From contig NZ_WHOA01000092.1 of the NCBI RefSeq assembly GCF_013141715.1, forward strand, positions 48,803 through 112,802: a stretch of 64,000 nucleotides of DNA, read 5' to 3'. Numbering within the stretch: the first letter of the stretch is position 1; each line of letters begins with the position of its first letter. This document shows positions 34,540 to 44,186 of the stretch, piece by piece. This stretch comes from Paenibacillus phytorum. Its GTDB lineage: Bacteria; Bacillota; Bacilli; Paenibacillales; NBRC-103111. The translations under genes and the position numbers were made by a program. A model generated the notes under the pieces. The model saw only the letters and a list, made by a program, of their open reading frames with translations, was not told the DNA's origin and ran no database searches.

Positions 34540-35514
34540 ATGCTTTGGCAGGAATTAACTGTACATACGACAGAAGAAGCAATAGAAATGATTACGAATT
34601 TTGTTCATGAACTGGGCGCCGGGGGCGTTTCCATTGAAGAATCAGGGACCTTAAACAAAGAGAGAGATACCTCGTTTGGCCAATTGTACGAAACGCCTTT
34701 TAACGATATCCCAGAGGGAAGAGCCGTCATTAAAGGTTACTTCTACCATGGCACTGATATGGAGCCCATCATGGCTAACCTGAAGGAATCTGTCGAGCAG
34801 CTTAAAGAGTTCGATATCGATACTGGAAATCCTACATTTGAGTTAATAGAAGTAGACGATGAGGATTGGGCGCATGCTTGGAAGCAGTATTTTAAACCTA
34901 TTCGTGTGTCCGACCGTTTGACAATTAAACCAACATGGGAAGAGTACACGGCTTCGCCTGATGAATTGATCTTGGAGCTTGATCCCGGGATGGCTTTCGG
35001 TACAGGTACACATGCGACAACGTCTCTTTGTTTGAAAACATTGGAGAAGGTAATCCAGCCAGGGGACGACGTCATTGATGTGGGAACTGGTTCCGGTATT
35101 CTTTCGATTGCAGCTGCGAAGCTAGGCGCCAAGCATGTGCTCGCTGTTGACTTGGATCCTGTAGCTGTAACGAGTGCGCTTGATAATACAAAACAGAATC
35201 AGCTTGAAGATAAGATTACTGTCAAACTTAGTGATTTACTCGGAGTACTGAAAGAAAGCGAGACCGAAGATGCTGCGCAGCTGGGTGTGACAATTCCTGT
35301 ACAGCTGGTTGTCGCGAATATTTTGGCAGAAGTCATTGTTCTTTTCGTAGATGATGTGTATGAAGTCTTGCAGCAAGGTGGGTACTATATCACCTCGGGG
35401 ATTATTACAAACAAAGAAGCTGATGTCGAAAAAGCACTAATTGCAGCCAAATTTACGATCGTAGAGAAAAACTATGATTCGAATTGGGTTGTGATTGTAG
35501 CTAGAAAGCTGTAG
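34540..35514 (+). CDS. prmA: Ribosomal protein L11 methyltransferase
   Basis: 324-residue SAM-dependent enzyme that methylates ribosomal protein L11. The N-terminal substrate-recognition domain (about 1-130) precedes the methyltransferase fold, with DPGMAFGTGTHATTSLCL, the SAM motif DVGTGSGILSIAAAKLGA and LVVANILAEV. ATG 34540 has AGGAGG about ten bases upstream. It heads a dense series with the M50 protease, rsmE and mtaB, the same order as in Bacillus (prmA-rsmE-mtaB). Confidence 0.96.
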   Translation: MLWQELTVHTTEEAIEMITNFVHELGAGGVSIEESGTLNKERDTSFGQLYETPFNDIPEGRAVIKGYFYHGTDMEPIMANLKESVEQLKEFDIDTGNPTFELIEVDDEDWAHAWKQYFKPIRVSDRLTIKPTWEEYTASPDELILELDPGMAFGTGTHATTSLCLKTLEKVIQPGDDVIDVGTGSGILSIAAAKLGAKHVLAVDLDPVAVTSALDNTKQNQLEDKITVKLSDLLGVLKESETEDAAQLGVTIPVQLVVANILAEVIVLFVDDVYEVLQQGGYYITSGIITNKEADVEKALIAAKFTIVEKNYDSNWVVIVARKL

Positions 35515-35524
35515 GTGTCCATAC

Positions 35525-36196
35525 ATGGGAGGATTATTGTTTTATGACTGGAGTACATTACCGTTTGTTATTCTAGTCCTCGTTCTTTCTTTTACCATTC
35601 ATGAATTTGCTCATGCGTATAGCGCCTATAAATTAGGAGATTCTACGGCATATCAGTTCGGGAGAGTTTCCTTAAACCCAATGGTTCACTTGGATCTGTT
35701 CGGTACGATTATGCTGTTGATTGCCGGTTTTGGTTGGGCGAAACCTGTTCCTGTAAATCGTGGGAATTTTAAAAGCCCTCGCTTGATGGGGATCATTGTG
35801 ACCGCAGCAGGACCGCTGAGCAACTTGATTCTTGCCTTTATCAGTTTATTTGTATTTTTTTTATTCCAGAAATACGGTTGGTTAGAAGGTATGTCTAAGG
35901 GAAGCGCAAGCGCGATCCTCATCTTCTTGAAATTAATGATTAATACGAATCTAACCTTGTTCCTTTTCAATTTAATACCGATTCCACCATTAGATGGTTA
36001 TCGAATTATTCAAGATCTAGTGGATCTGAGATACACGGAGTCGCTGCAGAAGTTTGAACAATGGGCATCGGTCATTTTCTTGCTAGTTGTATTTGTAAGA
36101 CCTTTACGACAAGTGACTTTAGATCCTTACTTAAGTTTGGGGAATGACATCATCCGTATTTTCTCAACGCCGATTGCTTGGATCTTGGGGATGTAA
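35525..36196 (+). CDS. Site-2 protease family (M50) membrane metalloprotease
   Basis: 223-residue multi-pass membrane protein of the compact M50 type without a PDZ domain. The zinc motif HEFAH lies in the first membrane segment (about residues 26-30), NRGNF follows, and the second conserved block NLIPIPPLDGYRI supplies the aspartate ligand. It starts 10 bases after prmA, so it is likely cotranscribed. Substrates are unknown. Homologous genes are often found between prmA and rsmE in Paenibacillus-type genomes, as far as I recall. Confidence 0.87.
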   Translation: MGGLLFYDWSTLPFVILVLVLSFTIHEFAHAYSAYKLGDSTAYQFGRVSLNPMVHLDLFGTIMLLIAGFGWAKPVPVNRGNFKSPRLMGIIVTAAGPLSNLILAFISLFVFFLFQKYGWLEGMSKGSASAILIFLKLMINTNLTLFLFNLIPIPPLDGYRIIQDLVDLRYTESLQKFEQWASVIFLLVVFVRPLRQVTLDPYLSLGNDIIRIFSTPIAWILGM

Positions 36197-36304
36197 GGAT
36201 TCCAATTTCAACCCATTGTAGATTTCTAAGACCAAAAAAGGTATGATGGTGAGTGGAAGTTTCATATCAATATCGAAATGAACGAAGATAGAGAGGCTTT
36301 GACT

Positions 36305-37072
36305 ATGCAGCGTTATTTTCTCCCGCTTGAGCAGTTTCACGAGGCTACACGTACAGTCACCATAGAGGGAGACGACGCACATCATCTGATTCGAGTCATG
36401 CGAGCAGATATTGGCGACAAGATTATTTGCAGTAATGGCGTAGACCGTGAAGTGCTCGCTCGTATTTCGGTGCTGGATAAAGGGCATGCGACCGCGGAAA
36501 TCGTGGAAGAGCTGACTATGGATGCTGAAGCGGCTGTTCAAGTGTGGATTGCACAGAGCTTGCCCAAAGGCGATAAGATGGAACTCATTATTCAAAAAGG
36601 GACCGAGATCGGGGCAGCCCGGTTTCTTCCTTTTTTATCAGAACGCACGATTGTGCAGTACGATGCAAAGAAAGAAGCAAAACGCACCGAGCGTTGGCAG
36701 AAGATTGCCAAGGAAGCGGCGGAACAAGCTCACCGAAATCGTGTACCGCACGTAGATTCCGTTTATTCTTGGAAGCAGCTGCTGCAGCGTGCAAAAGAAG
36801 CGGATGTCGCTTGGATTTGCTATGAGAAGGAAGATGGTCAGCAATTAAAGCCTGCTATTCAGGAAGCGCATGCTACCGGCAAATTGGGTCCAGGGAAACA
36901 AGTGCTGATTGCGGTTGGCCCTGAAGGTGGTTTTACGGAACAGGAAATTAAGCAGGCTGAAGAGGCTGGCTTCACTTCCGTATCGCTGGGTGCACGCATT
37001 TTACGCACGGAGACTGCCGCAATGGTAGGTCTTACGTGTCTTTTCTATGAAACCGGAGAGATGGGAGGATAA
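36305..37072 (+). CDS. rsmE: 16S rRNA (uracil1498-N3)-methyltransferase
   Basis: 255-residue SPOUT-family methyltransferase. The N-terminal PUA-like part (MQRYFLPLEQF, HHLIRVMRADIGDKI) is followed by the trefoil-knot domain with IIQKGTEIGAARFLPFLSERT, IAVGPEGGFTEQE and LGARILRTETAAM, all typical. ATG 36305 follows GAGAGG; nine more codons upstream are open but have no ribosome binding site. It ends 5 bases before mtaB. Confidence 0.96.
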   Translation: MQRYFLPLEQFHEATRTVTIEGDDAHHLIRVMRADIGDKIICSNGVDREVLARISVLDKGHATAEIVEELTMDAEAAVQVWIAQSLPKGDKMELIIQKGTEIGAARFLPFLSERTIVQYDAKKEAKRTERWQKIAKEAAEQAHRNRVPHVDSVYSWKQLLQRAKEADVAWICYEKEDGQQLKPAIQEAHATGKLGPGKQVLIAVGPEGGFTEQEIKQAEEAGFTSVSLGARILRTETAAMVGLTCLFYETGEMGG

Positions 37073-37077
37073 GCGTT

Positions 37078-38418
37078 ATGGCAACGGTAGCGTTTCATAC
37101 ATTAGGTTGTAAAGTAAATTTCTATGATACAGAGGCCATTTGGCAGCTATTCAAAAATGAGGGTTACGAGCAGGTTGATTTCGAGAATACGGCAGATGTG
37201 TATGTTATTAATACATGTACCGTTACGAATACAGGGGATAAGAAGAGCCGCCAAATGATTCGTCGTGCGATTCGTCGTAATCCTGAAGCAATTGTTGCCG
37301 TAACTGGTTGTTACGCGCAGACGTCACCGGCAGAAATTATGGCGATTCCAGGCGTAGATATGGTGATCGGGACACAGGATCGGGAGAAAATTATTCCGCT
37401 TGTGAAACAATTTGAGCAGGATCGTCAACCGATCAATGCCGTGCGCAACATTATGAAAACACGTCAGTTCGAGGAACTTGATGTGCCTGATTTTGCCGAC
37501 CGGACAAGAGCTTTTCTTAAAATCCAAGAAGGCTGCAATAACTTCTGCACCTTCTGCATTATTCCATGGTCACGCGGTCTGATGCGCAGTCGTGAACCGC
37601 AAAGCGTTATAGCACAAGCTGAGCAGCTTGTGGCTGCAGGTTATCAAGAAATCGTATTGACGGGTATTCACACTGGTGGATATGGTGAAGATATTGAGGA
37701 CTATAGCTTAGCAAAGCTGCTTTGGGATTTGGACAAGGTTGAGGGACTGAAACGAATTCGTATCTCCTCGATCGAAGCTAGCCAAATTACAGATGAAGTC
37801 ATTGAAGTTCTGAAGTCCTCGGACAAAATGTGCCGTCATTTGCATATCCCGCTGCAAGCTGGCGATGATCAAGTTCTCGCACGGATGCGCAGAAAATATA
37901 CAACAGCGGAATTCGCCCGCAAGATCGAACGTCTTCATGAAATTATGCCGGATGTCGCGATTACGACGGACGTTATTGTAGGTTTCCCAGGTGAAACCGA
38001 GGAAATGTTCCGCGACGGTTACAAGTTTATGGAGCAAATGAAATTCTCCGAAATGCACGTATTCCCTTACTCCAAACGGACAGGTACTCCTGCTGCGCGG
38101 ATGGAAGACCAAGTGGATGAGGAAATTAAAAATGCTCGCGTACACGAGCTGATCGATCTTTCCGAGAAAATGCAGCTTGCTTATGCGCAAAAATTTGTAG
38201 GTGAAGTTCTAGAAGTCATTCCGGAACGTGCTTACAAAGGTGCTCCTGACAGCGGACTGTACATGGGTTACTCCGATAATTACGTGCAGCTTGTGTTCCA
38301 AGGCTCCGAAGACATGATTGGCCAAGTTTGCCGCGTTAAGGTAACGGAAGCCGGTGTTAATGAAAGCAAGGGACAGTTGGTTCGTGTTTTAGAAGCGGCT
38401 AATGTCGTGAATTTGTAA
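37078..38418 (+). CDS. mtaB: tRNA threonylcarbamoyladenosine methylthiotransferase MtaB
   Basis: 446-residue radical SAM enzyme converting t6A37 to ms2t6A in tRNA. The N-terminal MTTase domain has Cys in TLGCKVNFYD, VINTCTVTN and VTGCYAQ, which bind the auxiliary cluster. The radical SAM motif is CNNFCTFC, followed by the barrel with LTGIHTGGYGED and DVIVGFPGETEE, and a C-terminal TRAM domain. It is the yqeV position of Bacillus, directly after rsmE. Confidence 0.95.
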   Translation: MATVAFHTLGCKVNFYDTEAIWQLFKNEGYEQVDFENTADVYVINTCTVTNTGDKKSRQMIRRAIRRNPEAIVAVTGCYAQTSPAEIMAIPGVDMVIGTQDREKIIPLVKQFEQDRQPINAVRNIMKTRQFEELDVPDFADRTRAFLKIQEGCNNFCTFCIIPWSRGLMRSREPQSVIAQAEQLVAAGYQEIVLTGIHTGGYGEDIEDYSLAKLLWDLDKVEGLKRIRISSIEASQITDEVIEVLKSSDKMCRHLHIPLQAGDDQVLARMRRKYTTAEFARKIERLHEIMPDVAITTDVIVGFPGETEEMFRDGYKFMEQMKFSEMHVFPYSKRTGTPAARMEDQVDEEIKNARVHELIDLSEKMQLAYAQKFVGEVLEVIPERAYKGAPDSGLYMGYSDNYVQLVFQGSEDMIGQVCRVKVTEAGVNESKGQLVRVLEAANVVNL

Positions 38419-38438
38419 TTCTTTTCTCTTAAGGCTAT

Positions 38439-38494
38439 AAAACCTACCTCTAAACGTAGTCGCTCATCTTGAATGACTACGCTAGAGGTTTTCT
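38439..38494 (+). terminator. Terminator of the prmA-mtaB unit
   Basis: AAAACCT-CTCTA-CGTAGTC pairs with GACTACG-TAGAGGTTTT, with a short T-run. Confidence 0.8.
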
Positions 38495-38551
38495 CATTAA
38501 AGGGTTTAAATAGGGAATGGTTTCAAAAATAAAAACGATGAGGTGCATCAA

Positions 38552-39235
38552 ATGAGTACTTTGAGCGCGAAGGAAATTGCAAAATACATTGACCATACGT
38601 TATTAAAACAAGATGCGAGCACAGCTGCGATCCATAAATTGTGTGAGGAAGCTGCGAAGCATCAATTTTTTAGTGTTTGTGTAAACTCCCAGTTTGTTGG
38701 AACAGCAAGTAAAGCACTAGAAGGAACGGGGGTAAAGGTTGCTGCTGTTGTTGGCTTCCCGCTTGGCGCAAGCCTGAGCGAAGTGAAAGCATTTGAAGCG
38801 GCTAAGGCTGTAGAGAATGGGGCTGCTGAAATTGACACTGTCCTGCCGATTGGCTTATTGCTTGAAGGGCAATATGATGCTGTTCGTTCTGACATTAAAC
38901 AAGTTGTAGACGCTGTTAAAGGTAAAGCGATTGTTAAAGTAATTATGGAAACAGGTTTCCTAAATGATGAGCAAAAAGCAGCAGCTTGCAAACTTTCCGA
39001 AGAAGCAGGCGCTCATTTCGTTAAAACATCTACTGGCTTTGGTCCAGGTGGGGCTACAGTGGAAGACGTTCGCTTAATGCGCCAAAACGTATCCGATACG
39101 ATTGGTGTGAAAGCATCGGGTGGCGTTAGAGACTTGCAAACTGCGATTGCTATGATTGAAGCAGGGGCAACAAGATTAGGGACAAGCTCAGGTGTTGCTA
39201 TTGTGAGCGGAACTCAAGACGCTTCCACATATTAA
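38552..39235 (+). CDS. deoC: Deoxyribose-phosphate aldolase
   Basis: 227-residue class I aldolase splitting 2-deoxyribose-5-phosphate into glyceraldehyde-3-phosphate and acetaldehyde. It begins [18 protein letters not shown]. The Schiff-base lysine region is KVIMETGFL, and the second active-site block is [18 protein letters not shown], with [10 protein letters not shown] near the end. The start ATG 38552 follows GAUGAGGUG-type spacing. Its last 38 bases overlap the convergent Na/Pi symporter gene. Confidence 0.96.
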   Translation: MSTLSAKEIAKYIDHTLLKQDASTAAIHKLCEEAAKHQFFSVCVNSQFVGTASKALEGTGVKVAAVVGFPLGASLSEVKAFEAAKAVENGAAEIDTVLPIGLLLEGQYDAVRSDIKQVVDAVKGKAIVKVIMETGFLNDEQKAAACKLSEEAGAHFVKTSTGFGPGGATVEDVRLMRQNVSDTIGVKASGGVRDLQTAIAMIEAGATRLGTSSGVAIVSGTQDASTY

Positions 39236-40229
39236 AATAACAAAACGGCAAGGCGAGCAAGGAACATACGATATTGAATATCGTTTGGGAACGGGCAATT
39301 TGCTCGGAAGCATCATTAGCAAGAAGAGCTGAAAGGCTTACGAGCTGATGGATGAAGGGGTAGAATAGGACTGCTCCTCCGACATTGAGGAGGATATGCG
39401 ACCAGGCGACGTATCGACCGGCACGAGAACTGCTCATTCCGGCGATTAATGCGGTCACACAAGTGCCGACATTAGCACCGATGGTTATCGCTACGCCCAG
39501 CTCGACGGGAATGCCTTGAACGGCTGCGAGGCCCATCGCCATCGCAATGACAGCTGCACTGCTGTGTACAAGTGCGGTGACCGCGGCACCGGCGATGACA
39601 CCCCACAGCAGACTGTGCTGCGCCTGGAGCACGAACCAGGCGAAGAGACCTCGGGACTGCAAGGCTGGCCCGATGGTTTGCATGATCTCGATGCCGAGCA
39701 GCACGAGAGAGAAACCGCTGACCGCAAGCGAGCCGTAGCGGACGGTGCGCAGCCAGCTGCGTCCACCGATGGTGGCGGGCGAGCCGGTTGTAGCCGTGAG
39801 TGGCTGCGCGGCGGTAGCAGCAGGGGCGCTGTCCTGCGGCAGCGGCCCGGCAAACCAGCTCGCCAGCCAGATGGCGGCGCTCGCGAGCAGCATCGGCACG
39901 CCGATGCCTCCGAGGCTGAGCCCGATCAGCTCGGTGGTGAGGCACGTGCCGATGTTCGTCCCGAGAATGACGCCTAGCGTTCTCGGGAAGGTTAGTACGC
40001 CAGCGCCGACGAGGCCGATGGCGATTACGGTAATGGCGGTGCTGCTTTGGAGCGCCGCCGTGAGTACGGTGCCGGTGGCGAGGCCGCGTACCGGCGTGCG
40101 GGTAAACCGCTCCAGCCACAGCTGGAGGCGGGGGCCTGCCCACCGCTGAAGCGCGGTTTCCATCAGCTTCATACCGAACAGAAATAGAGCTAAGCCTGTT
40201 AATACAGGCAGTACGATGGTAGTTATCAT
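39198..40229 (-). CDS. Na+/phosphate cotransporter (NptA/PF02690 family)
   Basis: 343-residue membrane protein with two homologous halves, each carrying the family's QSS/HSS motif: [12 protein letters not shown] (about 59-70) and [16 protein letters not shown] (about 214-229), followed by GTNIGTC and GANVGTC. It moves phosphate with sodium; some family members export rather than import. AAGGAG lies upstream of the ATG. The interior is much more GC-rich than adjacent genes. Its 3' end overlaps deoC by 38 bases tail to tail, so the C-terminus might end differently in vivo. Confidence 0.87.
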   Translation of the reverse strand: MITTIVLPVLTGLALFLFGMKLMETALQRWAGPRLQLWLERFTRTPVRGLATGTVLTAALQSSTAITVIAIGLVGAGVLTFPRTLGVILGTNIGTCLTTELIGLSLGGIGVPMLLASAAIWLASWFAGPLPQDSAPAATAAQPLTATTGSPATIGGRSWLRTVRYGSLAVSGFSLVLLGIEIMQTIGPALQSRGLFAWFVLQAQHSLLWGVIAGAAVTALVHSSAAVIAMAMGLAAVQGIPVELGVAITIGANVGTCVTALIAGMSSSRAGRYVAWSHILLNVGGAVLFYPFIHQLVSLSALLANDASEQIARSQTIFNIVCSLLALPFCYFNMWKRLEFRSQ

Positions 40230-40355
40230 TGCAGCATATCTCCTTCGCGAGCTTGCTAATCATTTTTCAACCAATATATGTGACCGTACAGACAAGCATG
40301 ACAAGCAAGCTGATGAGAGTGAACGGTTTCACAAAAAAGGACGGCTAAAAGCATA

Positions 40356-41726
40356 ATGGCAGCAGTATTTTTACATAAGAAACGCAAACCTCGTTTGGAG
40401 CAAGGACACCCATGGGTATACAAAAGTGAAATCGATCGTGTAGATGGTGAGATCGAACCAGGACAGCTAGTTCCTGTTCAAACGCATCTCGGCCAATACC
40501 TAGCAACGGGTTATTATAACGAGGCTTCCCAAATTACGGTCCGGATCGTATCCTATAAACCGCTTGAAGCGATGACAACGGAATTTTTTGTTGAGCGGTT
40601 TACGCGCTGTTTACAGCATCGCAAGCGCTTTGTGAAAGATGCGCAATCTTATCGCTTGGTTTATGGTGAAGCCGACTTTTTGCCGGGGCTCATTGTAGAT
40701 AAATTTGAGGATACGCTCGTTGTGCAGCTCCTTACCATGGGGATGGATCGCTGCAGAGAGCAAATTGTTGCCGCATTGATTCAGGTTGTGAAGCCAACAG
40801 GCATATTTGAACGCAGTGATGTTTCGATTCGTGAGCTGGAAGGGTTGAAACAGACCAAGGGCTTACTGTATGGCGAGTGTCCCAAGCATGTTGACATCTT
40901 AGAAAATGGCCTGCGCATTCGCGTTGACATTGAAGAAGGTCAAAAAACCGGTTACTTCTTTGACCAAAGAGAGAATCGCGCAGCCATCGCTCCCCTAATG
41001 ACAGGATGGGGCCATCGCAGCGGAATTGAACTGAAAGAGGTTGAGGAGGATGGCGTGAGCCAAACACTCCCTGTGAATGCGAATGGCAAAGTCGTTTCCT
41101 TTCCATATTGGGACGGCGCTTCGGTGCTGGAATGTTTCTCGCATACGGGGAGCTTCACGTTAAATGCCTGTAAATTCGGTGCGAAAAAAGTAACCTGCCT
41201 CGATATTTCGGAGCATGCGATTGAAAGTGCGCGGACGAACGTTGCGTTGAACGGTTTTGAAGAACGGGTAGAGTTTGTGGTCGCAGATGCTTTCGAATAC
41301 TTGCGTACTCAAGTCAAAGGCTTGGATGAGCGCAAAGTTCGTGCCAATGCGGGCAGCGGTAAAGCTAAAGTGGATACGTCGAAGCCGGTTACAGATGGTG
41401 GACGGACTTGGGATGTAGTCATACTTGATCCTCCTGCTTTCGCAAAAACGAAGAGCGCCGTGGAAGGCGCCTGCCGCGGCTACAAAGATATTAACTTGCA
41501 CGGCATGAAGCTTGTAAACGAAGGCGGCTACTTGGTAACAGCTAGTTGTTCGTATCACATGCACCCTGAGTTGTTCCTAGAAACCATTCACGCGGCGGCG
41601 ACTGATGCAGGTAAAATTCTGCGTTTAATAGAGTTCCGTGAAGCGGGTATGGACCATCCTCGCATCCTTGGTGTAGATGAGGGACATTATTTGAAGTTTG
41701 CCATATTTGAGGTACGGAGTAAGTAG
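40356..41726 (+). CDS. RlmI-like class I SAM-dependent rRNA methyltransferase
   Basis: 456-residue protein with an N-terminal PUA-type domain (KRKPRLEQGHPWVYKSEID), an EEHUD-like middle, and a Rossmann methyltransferase domain with KTGYFFDQRENR, SVLECFSHTGSFTLNACKFGA and VVILDPPAFAKTK. These match the RlmI/RlmO (23S rRNA m5C) group. Compared with the usual form it seems to carry two extra segments: about residues 217-252 before the SAM motif and about 325-345 before the NPP-like DPPAF motif. The exact target base is unknown. Confidence 0.88.
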   Translation: MAAVFLHKKRKPRLEQGHPWVYKSEIDRVDGEIEPGQLVPVQTHLGQYLATGYYNEASQITVRIVSYKPLEAMTTEFFVERFTRCLQHRKRFVKDAQSYRLVYGEADFLPGLIVDKFEDTLVVQLLTMGMDRCREQIVAALIQVVKPTGIFERSDVSIRELEGLKQTKGLLYGECPKHVDILENGLRIRVDIEEGQKTGYFFDQRENRAAIAPLMTGWGHRSGIELKEVEEDGVSQTLPVNANGKVVSFPYWDGASVLECFSHTGSFTLNACKFGAKKVTCLDISEHAIESARTNVALNGFEERVEFVVADAFEYLRTQVKGLDERKVRANAGSGKAKVDTSKPVTDGGRTWDVVILDPPAFAKTKSAVEGACRGYKDINLHGMKLVNEGGYLVTASCSYHMHPELFLETIHAAATDAGKILRLIEFREAGMDHPRILGVDEGHYLKFAIFEVRSK

Positions 41727-41750
41727 GAAAACGGACAAATAGGAATTTGA

Positions 41751-41781
41751 AAAGCGAGGCTAATGTGCCTTGCTTTTTTTA
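41751..41781 (+). terminator. Terminator after the RlmI-like gene
   Basis: AAAGCGAGGC pairs with GCCTTGCTTT around TAATGT, followed by a T-run. Confidence 0.8.
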
Positions 41782-42138
41782 TTTGGTACGCCGAGGCATG
41801 AAATTCATCGAAATAGTATGGGAATGGTGTTAAAACCCAGTGAGAGGTCGAAAATACACGTTCAAATGATCTAAGTAAGTAGCATGTTGCGAGAAGCCGA
41901 AAATTAGCATGAGAGGGCAGAAAAGGCTGTCTCGGAGGCAGAACCTCTCAGCTTCTAAGAGCAGGCAATGCAGTCGGATTTTTGATCTGAACTATTTATC
42001 AGCAACCAAATTTGTAACGGATGGAAAGAAGGTAAAACAAAAGAAACACTTGAATACATACATACCCAATGTAATTTATGATCTCCTCAGAGTAAGATCC
42101 CACTTCAAACAATGAAATGGCAAAGGAGCAAACAACAA
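41782..42138. other. Intergenic stretch without a recognisable gene
   Basis: 357 bases. An open frame of 68 codons at 41909-42115 has no ribosome binding site and no recognisable motif. I see no promoter, repeat or RNA structure that I would defend. Confidence 0.6.
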
Positions 42139-43026
42139 ATGAATACTTTAAAGCAACCTAACAAAATCTTAGGTCGAAATGTGATTAGTACCCTTGAAAC
42201 CGTGGATATTCAGACCGGTGAACGAAAGGTTTTGGCCCAATTCGACGATCTTATTGAAGCACCTAACTGGACGGTTGACGGTAAGCGGCTCATTTATAAC
42301 AGCTTAGGCCGTCTCTATTCCTTCGACATTGCGACGCTAGAAAGTACAATTATCGACACGGGATATGCCACACAATGTAACAATGACCATGTGCTGTCAC
42401 CTGATAATTCTCAAATCGCGGTAAGTCACCATACTCAGGAGGATGGTCAATCGCGTATTTATGTTTTGCCCTTAAAGGGCGGCAATCCGGTCCTCATCAC
42501 ACCCATGGCACCCAGTTATCTGCATGGCTGGTCGCCAGACGGCAGCACATTAGCTTATTGCGCTGAGAGGAACGGCCAGTACGATATCTACACCATCCCT
42601 GTAACTGGCGGTGTTGAAACGCAGCTGACTGATTCTCCTGGTCTTGATGACGGCCCCGAATACTCGCCGGATGGCATGCATATTTGGTTCAACTCAGTAC
42701 GTACAGGCCTTATGCAGGTTTGGCGAATGAATGCCGACGGCAGTGAACAGACACAAATGACGTTTGATGAAAGCAACAGCTGGTTCCCGCATATCTCCCC
42801 CAATGGAGAATCCGTAGCCTTTATTTCCTACTACAAGGATGATGTCGCCCCTGGAGACCATCCGGCGAATAAGAATGTAGAACTTCGACTGATGTCTAGT
42901 GCTGGCGGTGAATTTCGTACACTGGTTAAGCTGTTCGGGGGACAGGGTACAATCAACGTCAATTCTTGGTCGCCCGATAGCAGGCAGCTGGCATTTGTCA
43001 GCTATCAGCCAAAGGAAACAGATTAG
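42139..43026 (+). CDS. TolB-like beta-propeller protein (PD40 repeats)
   Basis: 295 residues with repeated PD40/WD40-like units: [70 protein letters not shown] and [13 protein letters not shown]. No signal peptide is visible, so it is probably cytoplasmic, unlike the periplasmic TolB of Gram-negatives. ATG 42139 follows AAAGGAG; nine further upstream codons lack a site. The next gene, an aldo/keto reductase, follows 57 bases later. The ligand or partner is unknown. Confidence 0.82.
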   Translation: MNTLKQPNKILGRNVISTLETVDIQTGERKVLAQFDDLIEAPNWTVDGKRLIYNSLGRLYSFDIATLESTIIDTGYATQCNNDHVLSPDNSQIAVSHHTQEDGQSRIYVLPLKGGNPVLITPMAPSYLHGWSPDGSTLAYCAERNGQYDIYTIPVTGGVETQLTDSPGLDDGPEYSPDGMHIWFNSVRTGLMQVWRMNADGSEQTQMTFDESNSWFPHISPNGESVAFISYYKDDVAPGDHPANKNVELRLMSSAGGEFRTLVKLFGGQGTINVNSWSPDSRQLAFVSYQPKETD

Positions 43027-43083
43027 ATATGTCGAATAATCATCACACAAATTGTGAGCAATAAGACGAAGGAGGAGAGGCGT

Positions 43084-44067
43084 ATGAGATATCGTCAACT
43101 GGGAGACACAGAGCTTCAAGTTAGTGAAGTTAGCTTCGGTACATGGGGAATTGGGGGCGGATGGGGACACTCAAATGATGATGAGGCGCTGAAAGGTCTA
43201 CATCATGCAATGGACGCGGGGGTAAACTTTTTTGATACGGCTGATGTTTACGGCAGTGGCCATGCGGAAGAGCTTTTAGCTAAAGCCACCGAAGGAAAAG
43301 AAGATAAAATTCACGTTGCAACGAAGTTTTGCCGCGCAGGCGATATTCACGATCTTAGTACATACTCTGAGGAGTCAGTACGTCATTATTGTGAGAGCAG
43401 CTTGAAAAGATTGAAACGTGAAAGAATCGATCTGTATCAAATTCACTGTCCGCCGCTTTCCATCTTGAAGGATGGTCATGTGTTCGAAGTACTGGAGAAG
43501 CTAAAAACAGAAGGTAAAATCCGCCATTATGGGGTGAGCGTAGAGACAGTTGAAGAAGGCTTGTTCTCTATCGGCATTCCTGGCGTGAAGGCACTTCAAG
43601 TCATTTACAACTTGTTCCGCCAAAAACCTGCCGAATCATTATTTACACAGGCGAAAGCTGCGGGTGTAGGGATTCTCGTAAGATTACCGTTAGCAAGCGG
43701 ACTACTGACCGGAAAATTTACAGAAACTAGCACATTTGCTGCGGATGACCATCGGAACTTCAATGCAGACGGAGCCCAGTTCAACGTAGGTGAAACGTTC
43801 GCAGGACTGCCCTTCAATAAAGGTGTCGAGCTGTCCAGGGAGCTGACATGGATTGCGGAAGGCCGTGGAAATATGGCCCGAGCTTCAATGCGCTGGATTC
43901 TGGACAATCCGAACATTACTTGCGTAATTCCAGGGTTTAAAAACGAACGTCAGGTAGAGGATAACCTCGGTACAGTACATGTTCCTTCGTTCACACCAGA
44001 GGAGCTAAAACGTATCCAAAGCTTTTATCAAGATAAAGTGAAAGATCATATTCGGGGGCCCTACTAA
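43084..44067 (+). CDS. Aldo/keto reductase
   Basis: 327-residue NAD(P)H-dependent oxidoreductase of the AKR superfamily. The N-terminal MRYRQLGDTELQVSEVSFGTWG and the catalytic Asp/Tyr in FFDTADVYGSG are present, as are VATKF with Lys, IDLYQIHCPP and the cofactor-binding end CVIPGFKNERQVEDNL. Start ATG 43084 has AAGGAGGAGAGG close upstream. It is followed by an SDR oxidoreductase; a shared sugar or carbonyl catabolic role is possible but not shown. Confidence 0.93.
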   Translation: MRYRQLGDTELQVSEVSFGTWGIGGGWGHSNDDEALKGLHHAMDAGVNFFDTADVYGSGHAEELLAKATEGKEDKIHVATKFCRAGDIHDLSTYSEESVRHYCESSLKRLKRERIDLYQIHCPPLSILKDGHVFEVLEKLKTEGKIRHYGVSVETVEEGLFSIGIPGVKALQVIYNLFRQKPAESLFTQAKAAGVGILVRLPLASGLLTGKFTETSTFAADDHRNFNADGAQFNVGETFAGLPFNKGVELSRELTWIAEGRGNMARASMRWILDNPNITCVIPGFKNERQVEDNLGTVHVPSFTPEELKRIQSFYQDKVKDHIRGPY

Positions 44068-44186
44068 GAGGAATTGTGAGGTCTTAGTCCTCAAAAAGAT
44101 TGGCTGGGTAATAATGCTATCCGATTTTATGGGCACAGTAAAGTAATGGAAATAGTCTTATTAACCTACTAGAGGTGAAGTACTGT

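Noticed and set aside
39472..40263. Overlapping open frames inside the Na/Pi symporter gene
   Set aside because: Same GC-driven effect; only the 343-residue frame has the QSS motifs and membrane segments.
41909..42115. 68-codon open frame before the TolB-like gene
   Set aside because: No ribosome binding site, no recognisable motif, Lys/Arg/Ser-rich composition typical of chance frames.
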